Program-made: the position numbers and the translations under genes
From: Prevotella sp. P3-122
GTDB taxonomy: Bacteria; Bacteroidota; Bacteroidia; Bacteroidales; Bacteroidaceae
Direction of reading: 5' to 3'
Assembly: GCF_002251365.1 (NCBI RefSeq)
Contig: NZ_NPJH01000006.1
Span: forward strand, 40,895 to 104,894
Length of the DNA stretch: 64,000 nucleotides
The notes under the pieces: generated by a model
What the model was told of the DNA's origin: nothing
The model's input: the letters and a program-made list of their open reading frames with translations, nothing else
The model's database searches: none
Part shown: piece after piece, positions 36,488-44,836 of the stretch
How the letters are laid out: each line of letters begins with the position of its first letter
Numbering within the stretch: the stretch's first letter is position 1

Positions 36488-38447
36488 AAAAAGTTAATAT
36501 ATGTGTAAATCCAACAGGTTTATCAGTCACTTCTTCAATTTCATCCACATCACTTTCTCTCAGAATATTCCATTTTGCAGGCTTTTCGTTCCAAACTGAT
36601 AAAACCGACCAATTGCAATATCCACTGAGGTCATGTTTTAGCGTAGCAAAGTCGCCCCCGCCTCCATGTAGTTTTGGTCGCAACTCATCTACTCCCTTTT
36701 CCGAATAAGAATCCTGTTGTGTTATTGTCAAGATATGACACCTCCTATTCTTGATGTCTTCCTTATGATAATGAATGTTTACATCTTTCTTGTCATTTCG
36801 GGATGCAAACATTTGGAAAATTCTCTGTACGCTTTTCTTGAGAATAAACACATTTGTATAAAAATCGGCCTTATTAAGCTCGTTTTTATCCATAGTAATG
36901 TTCAGCCCATATTTCGGGTCATTCCAAGAAACGCACAGATTATACAAACACCGCATCCTGACACGAATAGTATTCTTAAATCTTTCAATTACTTCCTTGT
37001 GGTCACCAAGAATAGGATGTCCTTCACCACCCACGAAATCACTATAGGTTATCCTTTGATCATGTCCTTCGTAGTCAATCCAATCTGTCTTTTTGTAATA
37101 TTTTCCAATAACAAATACATTGACAAGAGCCCACAATGACGTTGGAATCTGGCTATAATTCGAATAATTCTTTAAAATGCCGATACACTGTTCTTTCAGT
37201 TTGTCCACTGACCATTCCTCACCCTCAGGGAAGTCATGGGTCAGATATTTAAAGCCCTCAGGATAATCAAACAAGTGAAAGAACTTTTGTGTTTCTTCGA
37301 GATTGTGAGGAACAACCTTCCGCAATTTCTTCTCTCTTGATTCCCGCCTTTTTTCTTTCTTGCTTAACTCAGCACCTAATAATTTATCCAATCTGCCTTT
37401 TAAAGCCAGATAGGTAGAATCATTAGCACCTTTCACCATCTTGACATATTCAATCTTTCCTAACAAGACGTTTTCAAGAGTGCCGATTTCAGATAGGGTC
37501 TTGTCCTTACGATTCGAATTGTGGAGAGCGAACCTGTAACTTGCGGTTTTTTCGCCAAAACGCTCCCAGATATAGAGCAAAGACCGGATTTCTCTTATGT
37601 AACTCCTCGGAACATTCACTTTATCACTGATAACCAAGCCTGTCACCTCCTGATGAGCACCTCTTTTCATCAGAGAAGTCTTGCTTTCGTTTACGACAAA
37701 GTTCTCTTCATGAATGGTTGCATATAGTTTTATAATAAACTCCGACTTTGGCGAGAAAGCGTTATACATACCGCTGAATGTCATGTCATCAGCGTATCTC
37801 GTATATATCAGATTATTCTCCCTTGCCAGCTTTCTCAACTTCCAGTCCAGCCTTTCGCATACGATGTTTGACAGGATAGGAGAAGAAGGTGCCCCTTGCG
37901 GTAATACACCTATCTTAGTATCATCATCATTTATCAACTCATAACAACACACATTTGCGATAGCATTAGCTATGGCTACAGGAAAGTTCAGCGGCGGCAA
38001 CTGCAATTTCTTCCATACACGTGCCTGATGAATGCTCGGAAAGAAGTCCTTGATGTCAATATTGAATATGTAATTCTGGAATACATGCGGATAAGCATTC
38101 TGCATGATACAACGCCCTTGCACAAAGCCATTCACATTGTTATATGGAGTATATATGAGTTGAAGCATCAACGATATCGCCTTTTGGATATCCTTCAGTC
38201 CCATGAAGGGGGCTATGATATGCCTTTTGCCATCATTGTATTTTTTTCTGATGTCAAATTCCTTATAATACTGGTTCCTGTTCGTTTTAGAGCTAATATA
38301 ATACTCAAAGTTGCTTCTGTTGATTGGATAGAAAGAGATGCCTTCTGTTTCGGCATAGTGCTTCTTCACCTCATTCAGAACATAAAATAGGTCTAAATGA
38401 GTTCGCATCTTTTTGATTTCACATCGAAGTGTGCTTATATCTTTCAT
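36453..38447 (-). CDS. Retron-type reverse transcriptase with 330-residue C-terminal extension
   Basis: 664 residues, about twice a normal retron RT. RT landmarks: NAYPH (117-121), matching the retron NAxxH motif; NIDIKDFFPS with the first catalytic Asp (about 129-138); PQGAPSSPILSN (about 183-194); RYADDMTFSG with YADD (about 217-226); and VTGLVISDKVNVPR (about 268-281), the retron VTG region. After about residue 330 comes a helical linker and a C-terminal module ending HGGGGDFATLKHDL (594-607) and GFTHILTFY, which resembles the G2 box/ATP-lid end of a GHKL histidine-kinase ATPase; this is weaker evidence. A candidate msr-msd RNA ends 15 bp before the ATG. The downstream receiver-HEPN gene overlaps by 35 bp. 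Confidence 0.9.
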   Translation of the reverse strand: MKDISTLRCEIKKMRTHLDLFYVLNEVKKHYAETEGISFYPINRSNFEYYISSKTNRNQYYKEFDIRKKYNDGKRHIIAPFMGLKDIQKAISLMLQLIYTPYNNVNGFVQGRCIMQNAYPHVFQNYIFNIDIKDFFPSIHQARVWKKLQLPPLNFPVAIANAIANVCCYELINDDDTKIGVLPQGAPSSPILSNIVCERLDWKLRKLARENNLIYTRYADDMTFSGMYNAFSPKSEFIIKLYATIHEENFVVNESKTSLMKRGAHQEVTGLVISDKVNVPRSYIREIRSLLYIWERFGEKTASYRFALHNSNRKDKTLSEIGTLENVLLGKIEYVKMVKGANDSTYLALKGRLDKLLGAELSKKEKRRESREKKLRKVVPHNLEETQKFFHLFDYPEGFKYLTHDFPEGEEWSVDKLKEQCIGILKNYSNYSQIPTSLWALVNVFVIGKYYKKTDWIDYEGHDQRITYSDFVGGEGHPILGDHKEVIERFKNTIRVRMRCLYNLCVSWNDPKYGLNITMDKNELNKADFYTNVFILKKSVQRIFQMFASRNDKKDVNIHYHKEDIKNRRCHILTITQQDSYSEKGVDELRPKLHGGGGDFATLKHDLSGYCNWSVLSVWNEKPAKWNILRESDVDEIEEVTDKPVGFTHILTFYGNKLEEDIHH

Positions 38448-38462
38448 CCTTTTTATGTTAAA

Positions 38463-38597
38463 ACCCGAGGGCTACTCTTCTTTGTATAGATGATCGCCAA
38501 GCGAGAGCGTAAGCGTAACAAACAAACATTTTTTATCCCTCATTTCTGGGGACATCTGTCAAATGACGACAGACGGTACAAAAGCTTGCCCTCGGGT
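38463..38597 (-). ncRNA. Candidate retron msr-msd RNA
   Basis: On the minus strand the region starts ACCCGAGGGC (38597-38588) and ends with its exact complement GCCCTCGGGT (38472-38463), a 10-bp pair placed like retron a1/a2 repeats. Just inside the first arm is AAGC, matching the AGC context of branching guanosines. It is followed by the hairpin TCTGTC/GACAGA (38573-38555, 7-nt loop), a second TCCC/GGGA hairpin (about 38552-38536) and a region bounded by TTTGT/ACAAA (38522-38481) that may be the msd stem. The total of 135 nt and the 15-nt gap to the RT start fit a retron. The msd stem is weak by eye, so boundaries inside are uncertain. Confidence 0.7.
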
Positions 38598-38729
38598 ATA
38601 ATTTAATCTTTCATACTATCTTTATCCGTGGTTACAGCAAAAATAACGTCTCATCTCATCTTTTTTAGCTGAACTTATCGAATCCTGTCCTTTCATATCG
38701 AAAACATTGGTCTATTGTTTCGGTCATTC

Positions 38730-38903
38730 CTATAGCATTTTCTTATTGAATATCCCATAGCCCTGATGACATTCCGTCTCCATGATTTTCTGCCATGCCT
38801 CCCGATTCTCCTCTGTGACATAATCGCAACTTGCTCCCATCACGCCGCCAAATCGACTTGTCTCAATCTGGAATGTCCAATAGGATTTATTCTTATAGTC
38901 CAT
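38730..38903 (-). CDS. 57-residue hypothetical protein upstream of the retron RNA
   Basis: An ATG at 38903 opens MDYKNKSYWTFQIETSRFGG and ends GIFNKKML at 38730. The composition is protein-like (aromatics, balanced charges). It sits 59 bp after the AlbA-type gene and 132 bp before the candidate retron RNA, on the same strand. A second, 20-codon ORF (MTETIDQCFRYERTGFDKFS, 38727-38665) begins right after its stop and could be its continuation or chance. No family is recognised. Confidence 0.45.
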   Translation of the reverse strand: MDYKNKSYWTFQIETSRFGGVMGASCDYVTEENREAWQKIMETECHQGYGIFNKKML

Positions 38904-38962
38904 ATGACATTAATTGCTATTCATTATGGGTACAGCGACCTGTCCCGATGATAGATTGTTTT

Positions 38963-40432
38963 TCAAGACATCAAAGCAGAGTCTTGCAAAATATACCTCT
39001 GCTTAGGGCTGTTCTTATCTCCAAGCACGGGTTTAAGCAGATCAGCCTCCAACAGTGGGGTGAGAATTTTGCGACGGAATGAAGTGCGGCTCTCATAGCC
39101 CGTGGCCTCCATCAACTCCACCACTGATTTCGGCAGCTCGCACAGGTGAAGCACCACACGCGCATTGTTCCGCTCCGTCTTTGGCAGCTTCGGACATCGC
39201 TCTGTCAAGTCGGGATACAAATCCATCAGATTCACACCCTTGGCGCCCTCCATGGCAGAAGTGGCGACTCCCACCACAGGTCGTCTGAACCTCACTGCAA
39301 ACTGGTTGCCCGATTCAGAGTTGTCGAATTCCATCTGTGCCCCCTCCTTGATAGCACGCAGGATACCTGTTCCGATGCCCCTGTATTGCATGGTGCGTGA
39401 ACAAAACTGAGCCATCAGCGGATTCCTCTGCAACGTATTACCGAACCTCAGGTCATCCACCGTCATCCCTGAAGGCAATGTACCCGGACTGATTATCTCC
39501 ACCCTATTGTCAAAAATCAGGATGCGTATAGGTGCATTGGCTATATACTCCCTGTGTACCAAGGCGTTCTGAAGGATTTCCTCCAAAGCAATCTGCGAAA
39601 TCTCCAATTTCCCCACAGAGTTGAATCCCTGACCAGCCTGTACACTATGCAGATTCGCCTTTAGGAACGACATACCTTGCTCGAATAGCAGAGGCACCGT
39701 TCCCACAATATCCTTGCTGTCGCGATACTCCAGCCCACCCATATCGTTGCCATAGAACGCCACAGCCTTGATCATCATCGAAGGCATATATTGCTGAGGT
39801 GCGAGTCCGAAAAACAGCAGGCCAGCCAAGGTACATTCGCCATTTGATGCCAGGATATGCAGATTCTCCAACAACCGCTCGTAAGGCACTCCCATATCGT
39901 CCACAGGTTTGCCGAAATTCTTCGTGCAATACTCTTCCACCAAACTACGGTTAACATCAGCCATGTTCGTTCCTCTCACTTTTTCATGGTCAGGATAATA
40001 CGTACCTGACTGATGGAACAGGCGCAGAATCTCGGCATTCTCTGTCACTCTGCGCTTGTCAGCTCCTTGCTTCACATAGATGTCGCCCGACAGATTCTTG
40101 TATGGCTTGTTAACTCCTTCATCAACATACGCCACCAATATAGACCTGTCTTCATTAACCGGAATCGTCTCCGTTTGCAGGTAGATAGTTGGTTTCACAT
40201 GTTCCTGCGCCGTATTTCCCAACTCTCGACTTGCCACCTGAACCTCATCATAACTCAGCCCCACAATCTCACCCGTCTTGTCTTTGCAGCCAATAATTAT
40301 CATTCCACCCTTGGCATTAGCCATGGCCACGAGCTCTTCTGCCATCTGCTTTTGGGTAGTAAAGTGCTCCTTGAATTGCACGCGGCTATTCTCTCCACAC
40401 CTTATTATTTCTAAAATCTGTTCCTTATTCAT
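38963..40432 (-). CDS. AlbA_2/Schlafen-like ATP-binding regulator (divergent AAA_4 type)
   Basis: 489 residues. The N-terminal AlbA_2 domain shows ENSRVQFKEHF (about 14-24) and ELVAMANAKGGMIIIGCKDK (about 33-52). A middle GHKL-like/HATPase_c_4 module includes ISQIALEEILQNALVHREYI (N-box-like, about 278-297), VEIISPGTLPSG and QYRGIGTGILRAI. The C-terminal 100 residues form a winged helix (KSVVELMEATGYESRTSFRR). Such proteins are often called transcriptional regulators or RecG-like ATP-binding proteins and are common in defence loci. Two TGGTYAAG palindromes around its promoter suggest autoregulation. It is the first gene on the strand leading to the retron RNA and RT. Confidence 0.85.
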   Translation of the reverse strand: MNKEQILEIIRCGENSRVQFKEHFTTQKQMAEELVAMANAKGGMIIIGCKDKTGEIVGLSYDEVQVASRELGNTAQEHVKPTIYLQTETIPVNEDRSILVAYVDEGVNKPYKNLSGDIYVKQGADKRRVTENAEILRLFHQSGTYYPDHEKVRGTNMADVNRSLVEEYCTKNFGKPVDDMGVPYERLLENLHILASNGECTLAGLLFFGLAPQQYMPSMMIKAVAFYGNDMGGLEYRDSKDIVGTVPLLFEQGMSFLKANLHSVQAGQGFNSVGKLEISQIALEEILQNALVHREYIANAPIRILIFDNRVEIISPGTLPSGMTVDDLRFGNTLQRNPLMAQFCSRTMQYRGIGTGILRAIKEGAQMEFDNSESGNQFAVRFRRPVVGVATSAMEGAKGVNLMDLYPDLTERCPKLPKTERNNARVVLHLCELPKSVVELMEATGYESRTSFRRKILTPLLEADLLKPVLGDKNSPKQRYILQDSALMS

Positions 40433-40442
40433 ATATTCATAT

Positions 40443-40555
40443 TGGTCAAGTGCCCCATGTTAATCTGCTAGGATTTGGTTAAGAGTTAACCAGATTCATC
40501 GCAAATTCGCTGCAAAGATACAATTACATTTTGAATTTTGGTCAAGACTTGACCA
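40443..40555 (-). promoter_or_regulatory. Promoter of the AlbA-type gene flanked by TGGTYAAG palindromes
   Basis: TGGTCAAGACTTGACCA at 40539-40555 and TGGTTAAGAGTTAACCA at 40476-40492 are two related 17-bp palindromes; a half-site TTGGTCAAG lies at 40442-40450, just before the start codon. Between the palindromes the minus strand carries TATCTTTG (40520-40513), a good -7 box. A regulator bound to both sites would cover the -33 region and the early transcript. Confidence 0.6.
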
Positions 40556-40611
40556 TATTTTCATATTTCACCCTTGTTTTTGATAATTATCAGCAATTTC
40601 ATCACATCGAA

Positions 40612-40870
40612 GTCTTTGTTCCTTCCCCCATCCACCTGCGGACAAAAAAATCTGTGTCCATCTGTGTCATCTGTGGATATTTATCATTTCTAATTGCCGT
40701 TCTCAAAAAGAGTCCGCTTGCGAACCTCCGTTTAAATTCCGTTTAAAATTCCGATGATTCACATTCCCCCACATAGTCCGCCTGCGGACATCCGTTTCAT
40801 CCGCATTTTCCGTGTGAAGACAATCAATAATCAATCATCAGTAATCAGTAATCAGTCATCAATCATCAGT
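40612..40870. repeat. Second block of GTCCGCYTGCGGAC repeats
   Basis: A perfect core lies at 40776-40789, with degenerate cores near 40630 (ATCCACCTGCGGAC) and 40712 (GTCCGCTTGCGAAC), together with the TTTAAATTCCGTTTAAAATT and CCGCATTTTCCGTGTGAAG units and AATCATCAGTAATC runs. It fills the space between the AlbA-type promoter and the toxin-antitoxin pair; no gene is visible. Confidence 0.8.
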
Positions 40871-40886
40871 ACTACATGATTTATGT

Positions 40887-40925
40887 AATTAACGTTAATT
40901 ATTTGGGCATATATGCCGTATATAC
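40887..40925 (+). promoter_or_regulatory. Operator-like palindromes upstream of the toxin-antitoxin pair
   Basis: AATTAACGTTAATT (40887-40900) and GGCATATATGCC (40906-40917) are perfect palindromes, followed by GTATATAC (40918-40925). Stacked palindromes before an antitoxin gene are the usual binding sites for an autoregulating antitoxin or its toxin complex. The start codon is 46 bp further on. Confidence 0.5.
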
Positions 40926-40970
40926 GAAATATATTATATATCTTTACAGCTGAATTAAAGCATATGACTT

Positions 40971-41225
40971 ATGAAAACAGAGACATTAACACCATCCAAA
41001 AGAAAGATCATCAATCTTGATGAGTCCACCTTCAAGACCCTCTCCATCATGGCTATTGAGAACGGAACGAACCTTAAGAACTATATTGAACATTTGCTTT
41101 CCGATATAGCAGACAATTACGAGGACGCACGTCTATATGCCAAGCTGAGTAAGGAACGTCCCGAAGGACACGTCATGCTCAACGAACAGGAAAAGGCAGA
41201 ATTTGAAGATTGGTTAGGCGTATGA
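40971..41225 (+). CDS. Antitoxin of a RelE/ParE-type pair
   Basis: An 84-residue acidic protein. The N-terminal third (KRKIINLDESTFKTLSIMAI) fits a ribbon-helix-helix DNA-binding pattern, and the C-terminal part (YEDARLYAKLSKERPEG and onward to EFEDWLGV) would wrap the toxin. Its TGA overlaps the toxin ATG by 4 nt. It probably represses its own promoter through the palindromes just upstream. The exact antitoxin family was not determined. Confidence 0.82.
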   Translation: MKTETLTPSKRKIINLDESTFKTLSIMAIENGTNLKNYIEHLLSDIADNYEDARLYAKLSKERPEGHVMLNEQEKAEFEDWLGV

Positions 41226-41524
41226 ATGTAGATTACTCCAAGGACTTCAAAAAGTCCGTTAAGAAACTTTCCGGCAAGATGCTTGACTCCGTGCGAAGAG
41301 TCATTGCGGAAGTCAAGAGTGCCGAAAGCATTAAAGACATTACCAACTGCAAGAAACTTGTCGGCTATCGCAACGTCTATCGCATCCGAATAGGCGACTA
41401 TCGTGCATTCTTTACATTCCATATTGAAATCGTCAATGACACTGTATTCTTCAGATATCTTGTCCCCCGAGGAGAAGCCTATGGCAAGAAGACACAGGTA
41501 GAATTGAAACGTATGGATGAGTAA
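41222..41524 (+). CDS. RelE/ParE-family toxin
   Basis: 100 residues starting MNVDYSKDFKKSVKKLSG at the ATG overlapping the antitoxin stop; an upstream TTG in frame was rejected. The family's helix-helix-sheet plan is clear: two N-terminal helices, then CKKLVGYRNVYRIRIGDYRA with the conserved Arg residues, then FFTFHIEIVNDTVFFRYLVP. RelE-like members cut ribosome-bound mRNA and ParE-like members poison gyrase; sequence alone does not decide here. The preceding gene is its antitoxin. Confidence 0.87.
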   Translation: MNVDYSKDFKKSVKKLSGKMLDSVRRVIAEVKSAESIKDITNCKKLVGYRNVYRIRIGDYRAFFTFHIEIVNDTVFFRYLVPRGEAYGKKTQVELKRMDE

Positions 41525-41547
41525 CTTCATTTTTGTAACTCAATCAA

Positions 41548-42165
41548 CTAGTCATTAATAATATCTTCAGTATTACTGTTATAGTAACAATTTTCGCAAC
41601 CTAAACCAAATTGAACGAACCAAATACAATCAGTGAACTTTTGTCCGCTTTTCACTTCTTCTTGTACGTCTAATCCAACAGATTCTTCACCTACTACTGG
41701 AAGTCTAATCAAACTGATTTCTTTGATACCTTTAGATTCCAGTATTTTGATATGCCTATATAATTCTTGAAACAGTTGAATTAAGTTGAGGTAATTATTC
41801 TTCCCTACATTCTCAATACTAATTGTTATATCATTGAAAAGAAACTCAAGACTTTGAATATCTATAGCCCTATTACATTCAATAAAACGTTGAAGTGCAT
41901 TCCAAACTTTCTTGAAGATGATTTTTGTTATGTCAAACGCCACTCCTGGCAACACTACATTTGATAAGAATGAGCGTAAATTAATGTCCGCAAAGAATTG
42001 GAATATAATTTCTGTTCCCTCGCAAGCTGCAGGATGCCACTCTTTTCTAAATTGAACAGGACAATTCTCTTTTAGTTCATTCACTAAATCATCTGTTCCT
42101 TCCAAAATACTATAAGAATTCACATTGATGCGAATCCATATGTTTGTTTTATCTATGTTAATCAT
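41548..42165 (-). CDS. Hypothetical protein
   Basis: 205 residues, family not recognised. The sequence mixes short beta-like stretches (IWIRINVNSYSIL, ITISIENVG) with helices (FLFNDI, LIQLFQELYRHIKIL) and has no signal peptide. A moderately hydrophobic segment (FLSNVVLPGVAFDITKIIF, about 64-82) could be one membrane-associated helix. It is convergent with the toxin gene. AT-rich like the rest of the island. A 200-bp spacer upstream holds only a marginal plus-strand ORF from 42265. Confidence 0.6.
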   Translation of the reverse strand: MINIDKTNIWIRINVNSYSILEGTDDLVNELKENCPVQFRKEWHPAACEGTEIIFQFFADINLRSFLSNVVLPGVAFDITKIIFKKVWNALQRFIECNRAIDIQSLEFLFNDITISIENVGKNNYLNLIQLFQELYRHIKILESKGIKEISLIRLPVVGEESVGLDVQEEVKSGQKFTDCIWFVQFGLGCENCYYNSNTEDIIND

Positions 42166-42369
42166 ATACTATATAATATCTCAAAATTCGGTGAGTTCTC
42201 GATTGAACCGTAAACGACCATTATAACGCCCCCCTTTTTTCTGCATTTACGAGATTACTTTTTTATGGTCAAGGATTATGTATTATGTGCCGGAAACATT
42301 GACCGATGTAGAGTACATATCGCCATACAGGCAAGACGAAGCCTATCTTATCTTGCACTATCATTGACA

Positions 42370-42813
42370 TCATTGCAAAAGCCAAGAAGCAAACAACGAT
42401 GCACTAACTCCAACAGCCCATTCTAATGCGATTTGCAAAATATGCTTTTTCTTATCAGTCTTCTCACATGGAATCCTTTTAAGCTTACCTATTCTCACTA
42501 AAGGTTCATAAGGCTTTGATCGATAACCAATAAAAATAATAAGAGTACCTATAATCATAAATACTATAGGAGGTATTACGAAAGTATATTGGTCATTTAT
42601 CATCTCAATAATACCGAGCGAAAAAAAAGTGATACCAACGATTCTTATCGCCAAAACCAGAAGAAGTGAGAGAGCTCCCAAACAATATTCAAGTAGCACA
42701 GCTAAATTTGCTGATGAAGATGAAGCTGCCGAGGCATCAATTTCAGCTGTACAACCAATAATAATACATACAGCAAGCAGCATCAATATATAACCAAATA
42801 ATTCTTTTTTCAT
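42370..42813 (-). CDS. Hypothetical small membrane protein
   Basis: 147 residues with about four hydrophobic helices: an N-terminal one resembling a lipoprotein signal (MLLAVCIIIGCTAEI), LGALSLLLVLAIRIVGITFF, FVIPPIVFMIIGTLIIFIGY, and a C-terminal one (WAVGVSASLFASWLL). Cys at about 20 could be lipidated or simply lie in a helix. No family recognised. It stands alone between two spacers. Confidence 0.55.
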   Translation of the reverse strand: MKKELFGYILMLLAVCIIIGCTAEIDASAASSSSANLAVLLEYCLGALSLLLVLAIRIVGITFFSLGIIEMINDQYTFVIPPIVFMIIGTLIIFIGYRSKPYEPLVRIGKLKRIPCEKTDKKKHILQIALEWAVGVSASLFASWLLQ

Positions 42814-42837
42814 TGCATTATTTACTCTTTAAACCTA

Positions 42838-43270
42838 TTAATCAATCATCAATAATCCACAATCTTTCATCATTAATCGAAACTTGTTCCCCATCTCCGT
42901 CCGCTTGCGGACCTCTGTTTAAATTCCGTTTAAATTCCGATGATTCATGTTCTCCCCCGTCCGCTTGCGGACATCCGTGTCCTCCGCATTTTCCGTGTGA
43001 ACACCATCATTCATCGTTCATCATTAATCGAAACTTGTTCCCTCCATCGTCCGCTTGCGGACCTCCGTTTAAATTCCGTTTAAATTCCGATGATTCACGT
43101 TTCCCCACAAAGTCCGCTTGCGGATTTCCGTGTCCTCCGCATTTTCCGTATGAACACCATCATTCATCAATAATCTTTCATCATTAATCAAAACTTGTTC
43201 CCCTCCCCCGTCCGCTTGCGGACATCAGTCCAATCAGAAGATGGTTCAGGTACCTGTCCCCTGACCCTCT
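42838..43270. repeat. Third block of GTCCGCYTGCGGAC repeats
   Basis: Cores at 42899, 42959, 43049, 43112 (last base changed) and 43210, each flanked by TTTAAATTCCGTTTAAATTC, CCGCATTTTCCGTGTGAAC-like and AATCGAAACTTGTTCC units. The order of units is close to that in the 33.6-34.3 kb block, so the two blocks probably share an origin. No gene is visible. Confidence 0.82.
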
Positions 43271-43290
43271 TTAAAGTTTTATACCATTAT

Positions 43291-44757
43291 TTACGTTGGT
43301 TCTATACCTGTTATTTCAAGACCTTCCACATTGGATTTCAAAACGATATCCGAAAAATGCTTGATATAGTCTTCTGAATTATTGTTATAGGACTCTTCTA
43401 CTTCATAATTTTTATTACCATACATTTTTTCATGATAAAAGCAACGCATACCAAAAGTTGTCCATTCTTTTATATTCATTGCTGACACCAAAGAAACATA
43501 ACCATTGGCTCTAACTGATACAAAAGAAGCATCAAAAAGTCCCAAATCCGTACCAATATCCAAAAGAGGGCGTACATTCAAGAAGTCGCCACTTGTAGAA
43601 AGTATTCCTGTATGTAAATACTTAGATCGTATATTATACAATCCTTTGTAAATATTTCCCAATTTCTCGTTAAAATACTTAGTAATAAAATCCTTCACTC
43701 TTGCTCCAATTTTATACTTAACAGCACCACAACAAGCACATGTCTCATGGTCGCCATCCTCAAAAGAAGCAGTTTCAACGGCTGATAAATAATGCATAAT
43801 ACAATGAGTATATTTTTCTTGCCTGTTTTTCACTTGCTTTCTGATGGCTGCATAAGTCAAAGTTGGGAATGTAACCTTTACAACATCATCAAAATCCTCT
43901 TGCTCTTTCATGCCATCTTGAACATGTATGCACCCCAATAGGAAATACTTAACCAAATGTGTCAGACACAAGTCTCTCTCAACAAAGATAAATTGATCTA
44001 AGAATTGAAAGCCTTCTTTAGACAAAAGAACAGTATCACCCGAAATAGAATAACCATCTATATAGTTCTGCATAAATACAGGTTGTTCTTCCGTTATGTT
44101 ATCTACCATAGAAGAATTTTCTATAAAAGGATAATCAAATAAAATATTTGTCTCAACAGCCAAGAATGCAACCAAATATTTCATTCTTTCCATTCCTATA
44201 TGATAAGCTTCATACTTGTCTGCACAAGTTACATCAAAAGAAACATATATTTTCTCATTTTGAGAATACAGCTTAAAGTGATTACCTATATATGTATGGA
44301 AATTAAGTTTGTCAAACTTACTAAACAGCTCCACTTGATAATGGAATGTTTCCAACTGATTTATTTCATTCTTAGCTTGTAAAACAATAGCACGAAGTTT
44401 CTTATATGTAGGTTTATCATTATGAATGCCAGAATAAAAGCAAATACTATCGATATCACCTTTTGTAACATAAGAAATCGCCACATGGAAATTACCCAAA
44501 GCAGTATTGATATTTCCCAAAACCAATATTTGATTTTTCTTTCCAATATACCTTTGTGGTAGATAAGCCCATGGAGCAAAACCTTTACCATTAGAAGGTG
44601 CATATTGCAAGTCAAATAAATGCCAAAGTTTCCACAAAAAGTGGTTTGAATCCATTTCTCCTTTTATTCCCACATCAATACGCTCGAAGTCTTCGAAATC
44701 AACTTCTTTAACATAGTTGGGCAAAAACGGATTTGACACCTTAATTTTTAAGTTCAT
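43291..44757 (-). CDS. HEPN-domain protein, ApeA-like
   Basis: 488 residues. The N-terminal 230 residues are beta-rich and unassigned (for example LVLGNINTALGNFHVAISYV). The C-terminal 200 residues are helical and contain ETCACCGAVKYKIGARVKDF followed by IRSKYLHTG (about 390-398); RSKYLH fits the Rx4H motif of HEPN ribonucleases in the same context as ApeA-like domains. ApeA-type proteins abort phage infection by cutting RNA; this role is inferred from the motif and the neighbourhood. Monocistronic, between a repeat block and a short spacer. Confidence 0.6.
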   Translation of the reverse strand: MNLKIKVSNPFLPNYVKEVDFEDFERIDVGIKGEMDSNHFLWKLWHLFDLQYAPSNGKGFAPWAYLPQRYIGKKNQILVLGNINTALGNFHVAISYVTKGDIDSICFYSGIHNDKPTYKKLRAIVLQAKNEINQLETFHYQVELFSKFDKLNFHTYIGNHFKLYSQNEKIYVSFDVTCADKYEAYHIGMERMKYLVAFLAVETNILFDYPFIENSSMVDNITEEQPVFMQNYIDGYSISGDTVLLSKEGFQFLDQFIFVERDLCLTHLVKYFLLGCIHVQDGMKEQEDFDDVVKVTFPTLTYAAIRKQVKNRQEKYTHCIMHYLSAVETASFEDGDHETCACCGAVKYKIGARVKDFITKYFNEKLGNIYKGLYNIRSKYLHTGILSTSGDFLNVRPLLDIGTDLGLFDASFVSVRANGYVSLVSAMNIKEWTTFGMRCFYHEKMYGNKNYEVEESYNNNSEDYIKHFSDIVLKSNVEGLEITGIEPT

Positions 44758-44836
44758 AATAAATATCTTTCTATTCGTTGTACTAATTTTTCTCTGCGGT
44801 AAAAAAAGCTAAAGTCCTGCGGCTTATAACCTTCCA

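Noticed and set aside
36453..38447. Group II intron maturase
   Set aside because: There is no maturase X domain or HNH endonuclease, NAxxH and VTG motifs point to retrons, and an a1/a2-type repeat lies upstream instead of intron boundaries.
42265..42426. Small plus-strand ORF starting MVKDYVLCAGNIDRC
   Set aside because: The composition is unconvincing and it runs into the antisense of the membrane-protein gene at 42370.
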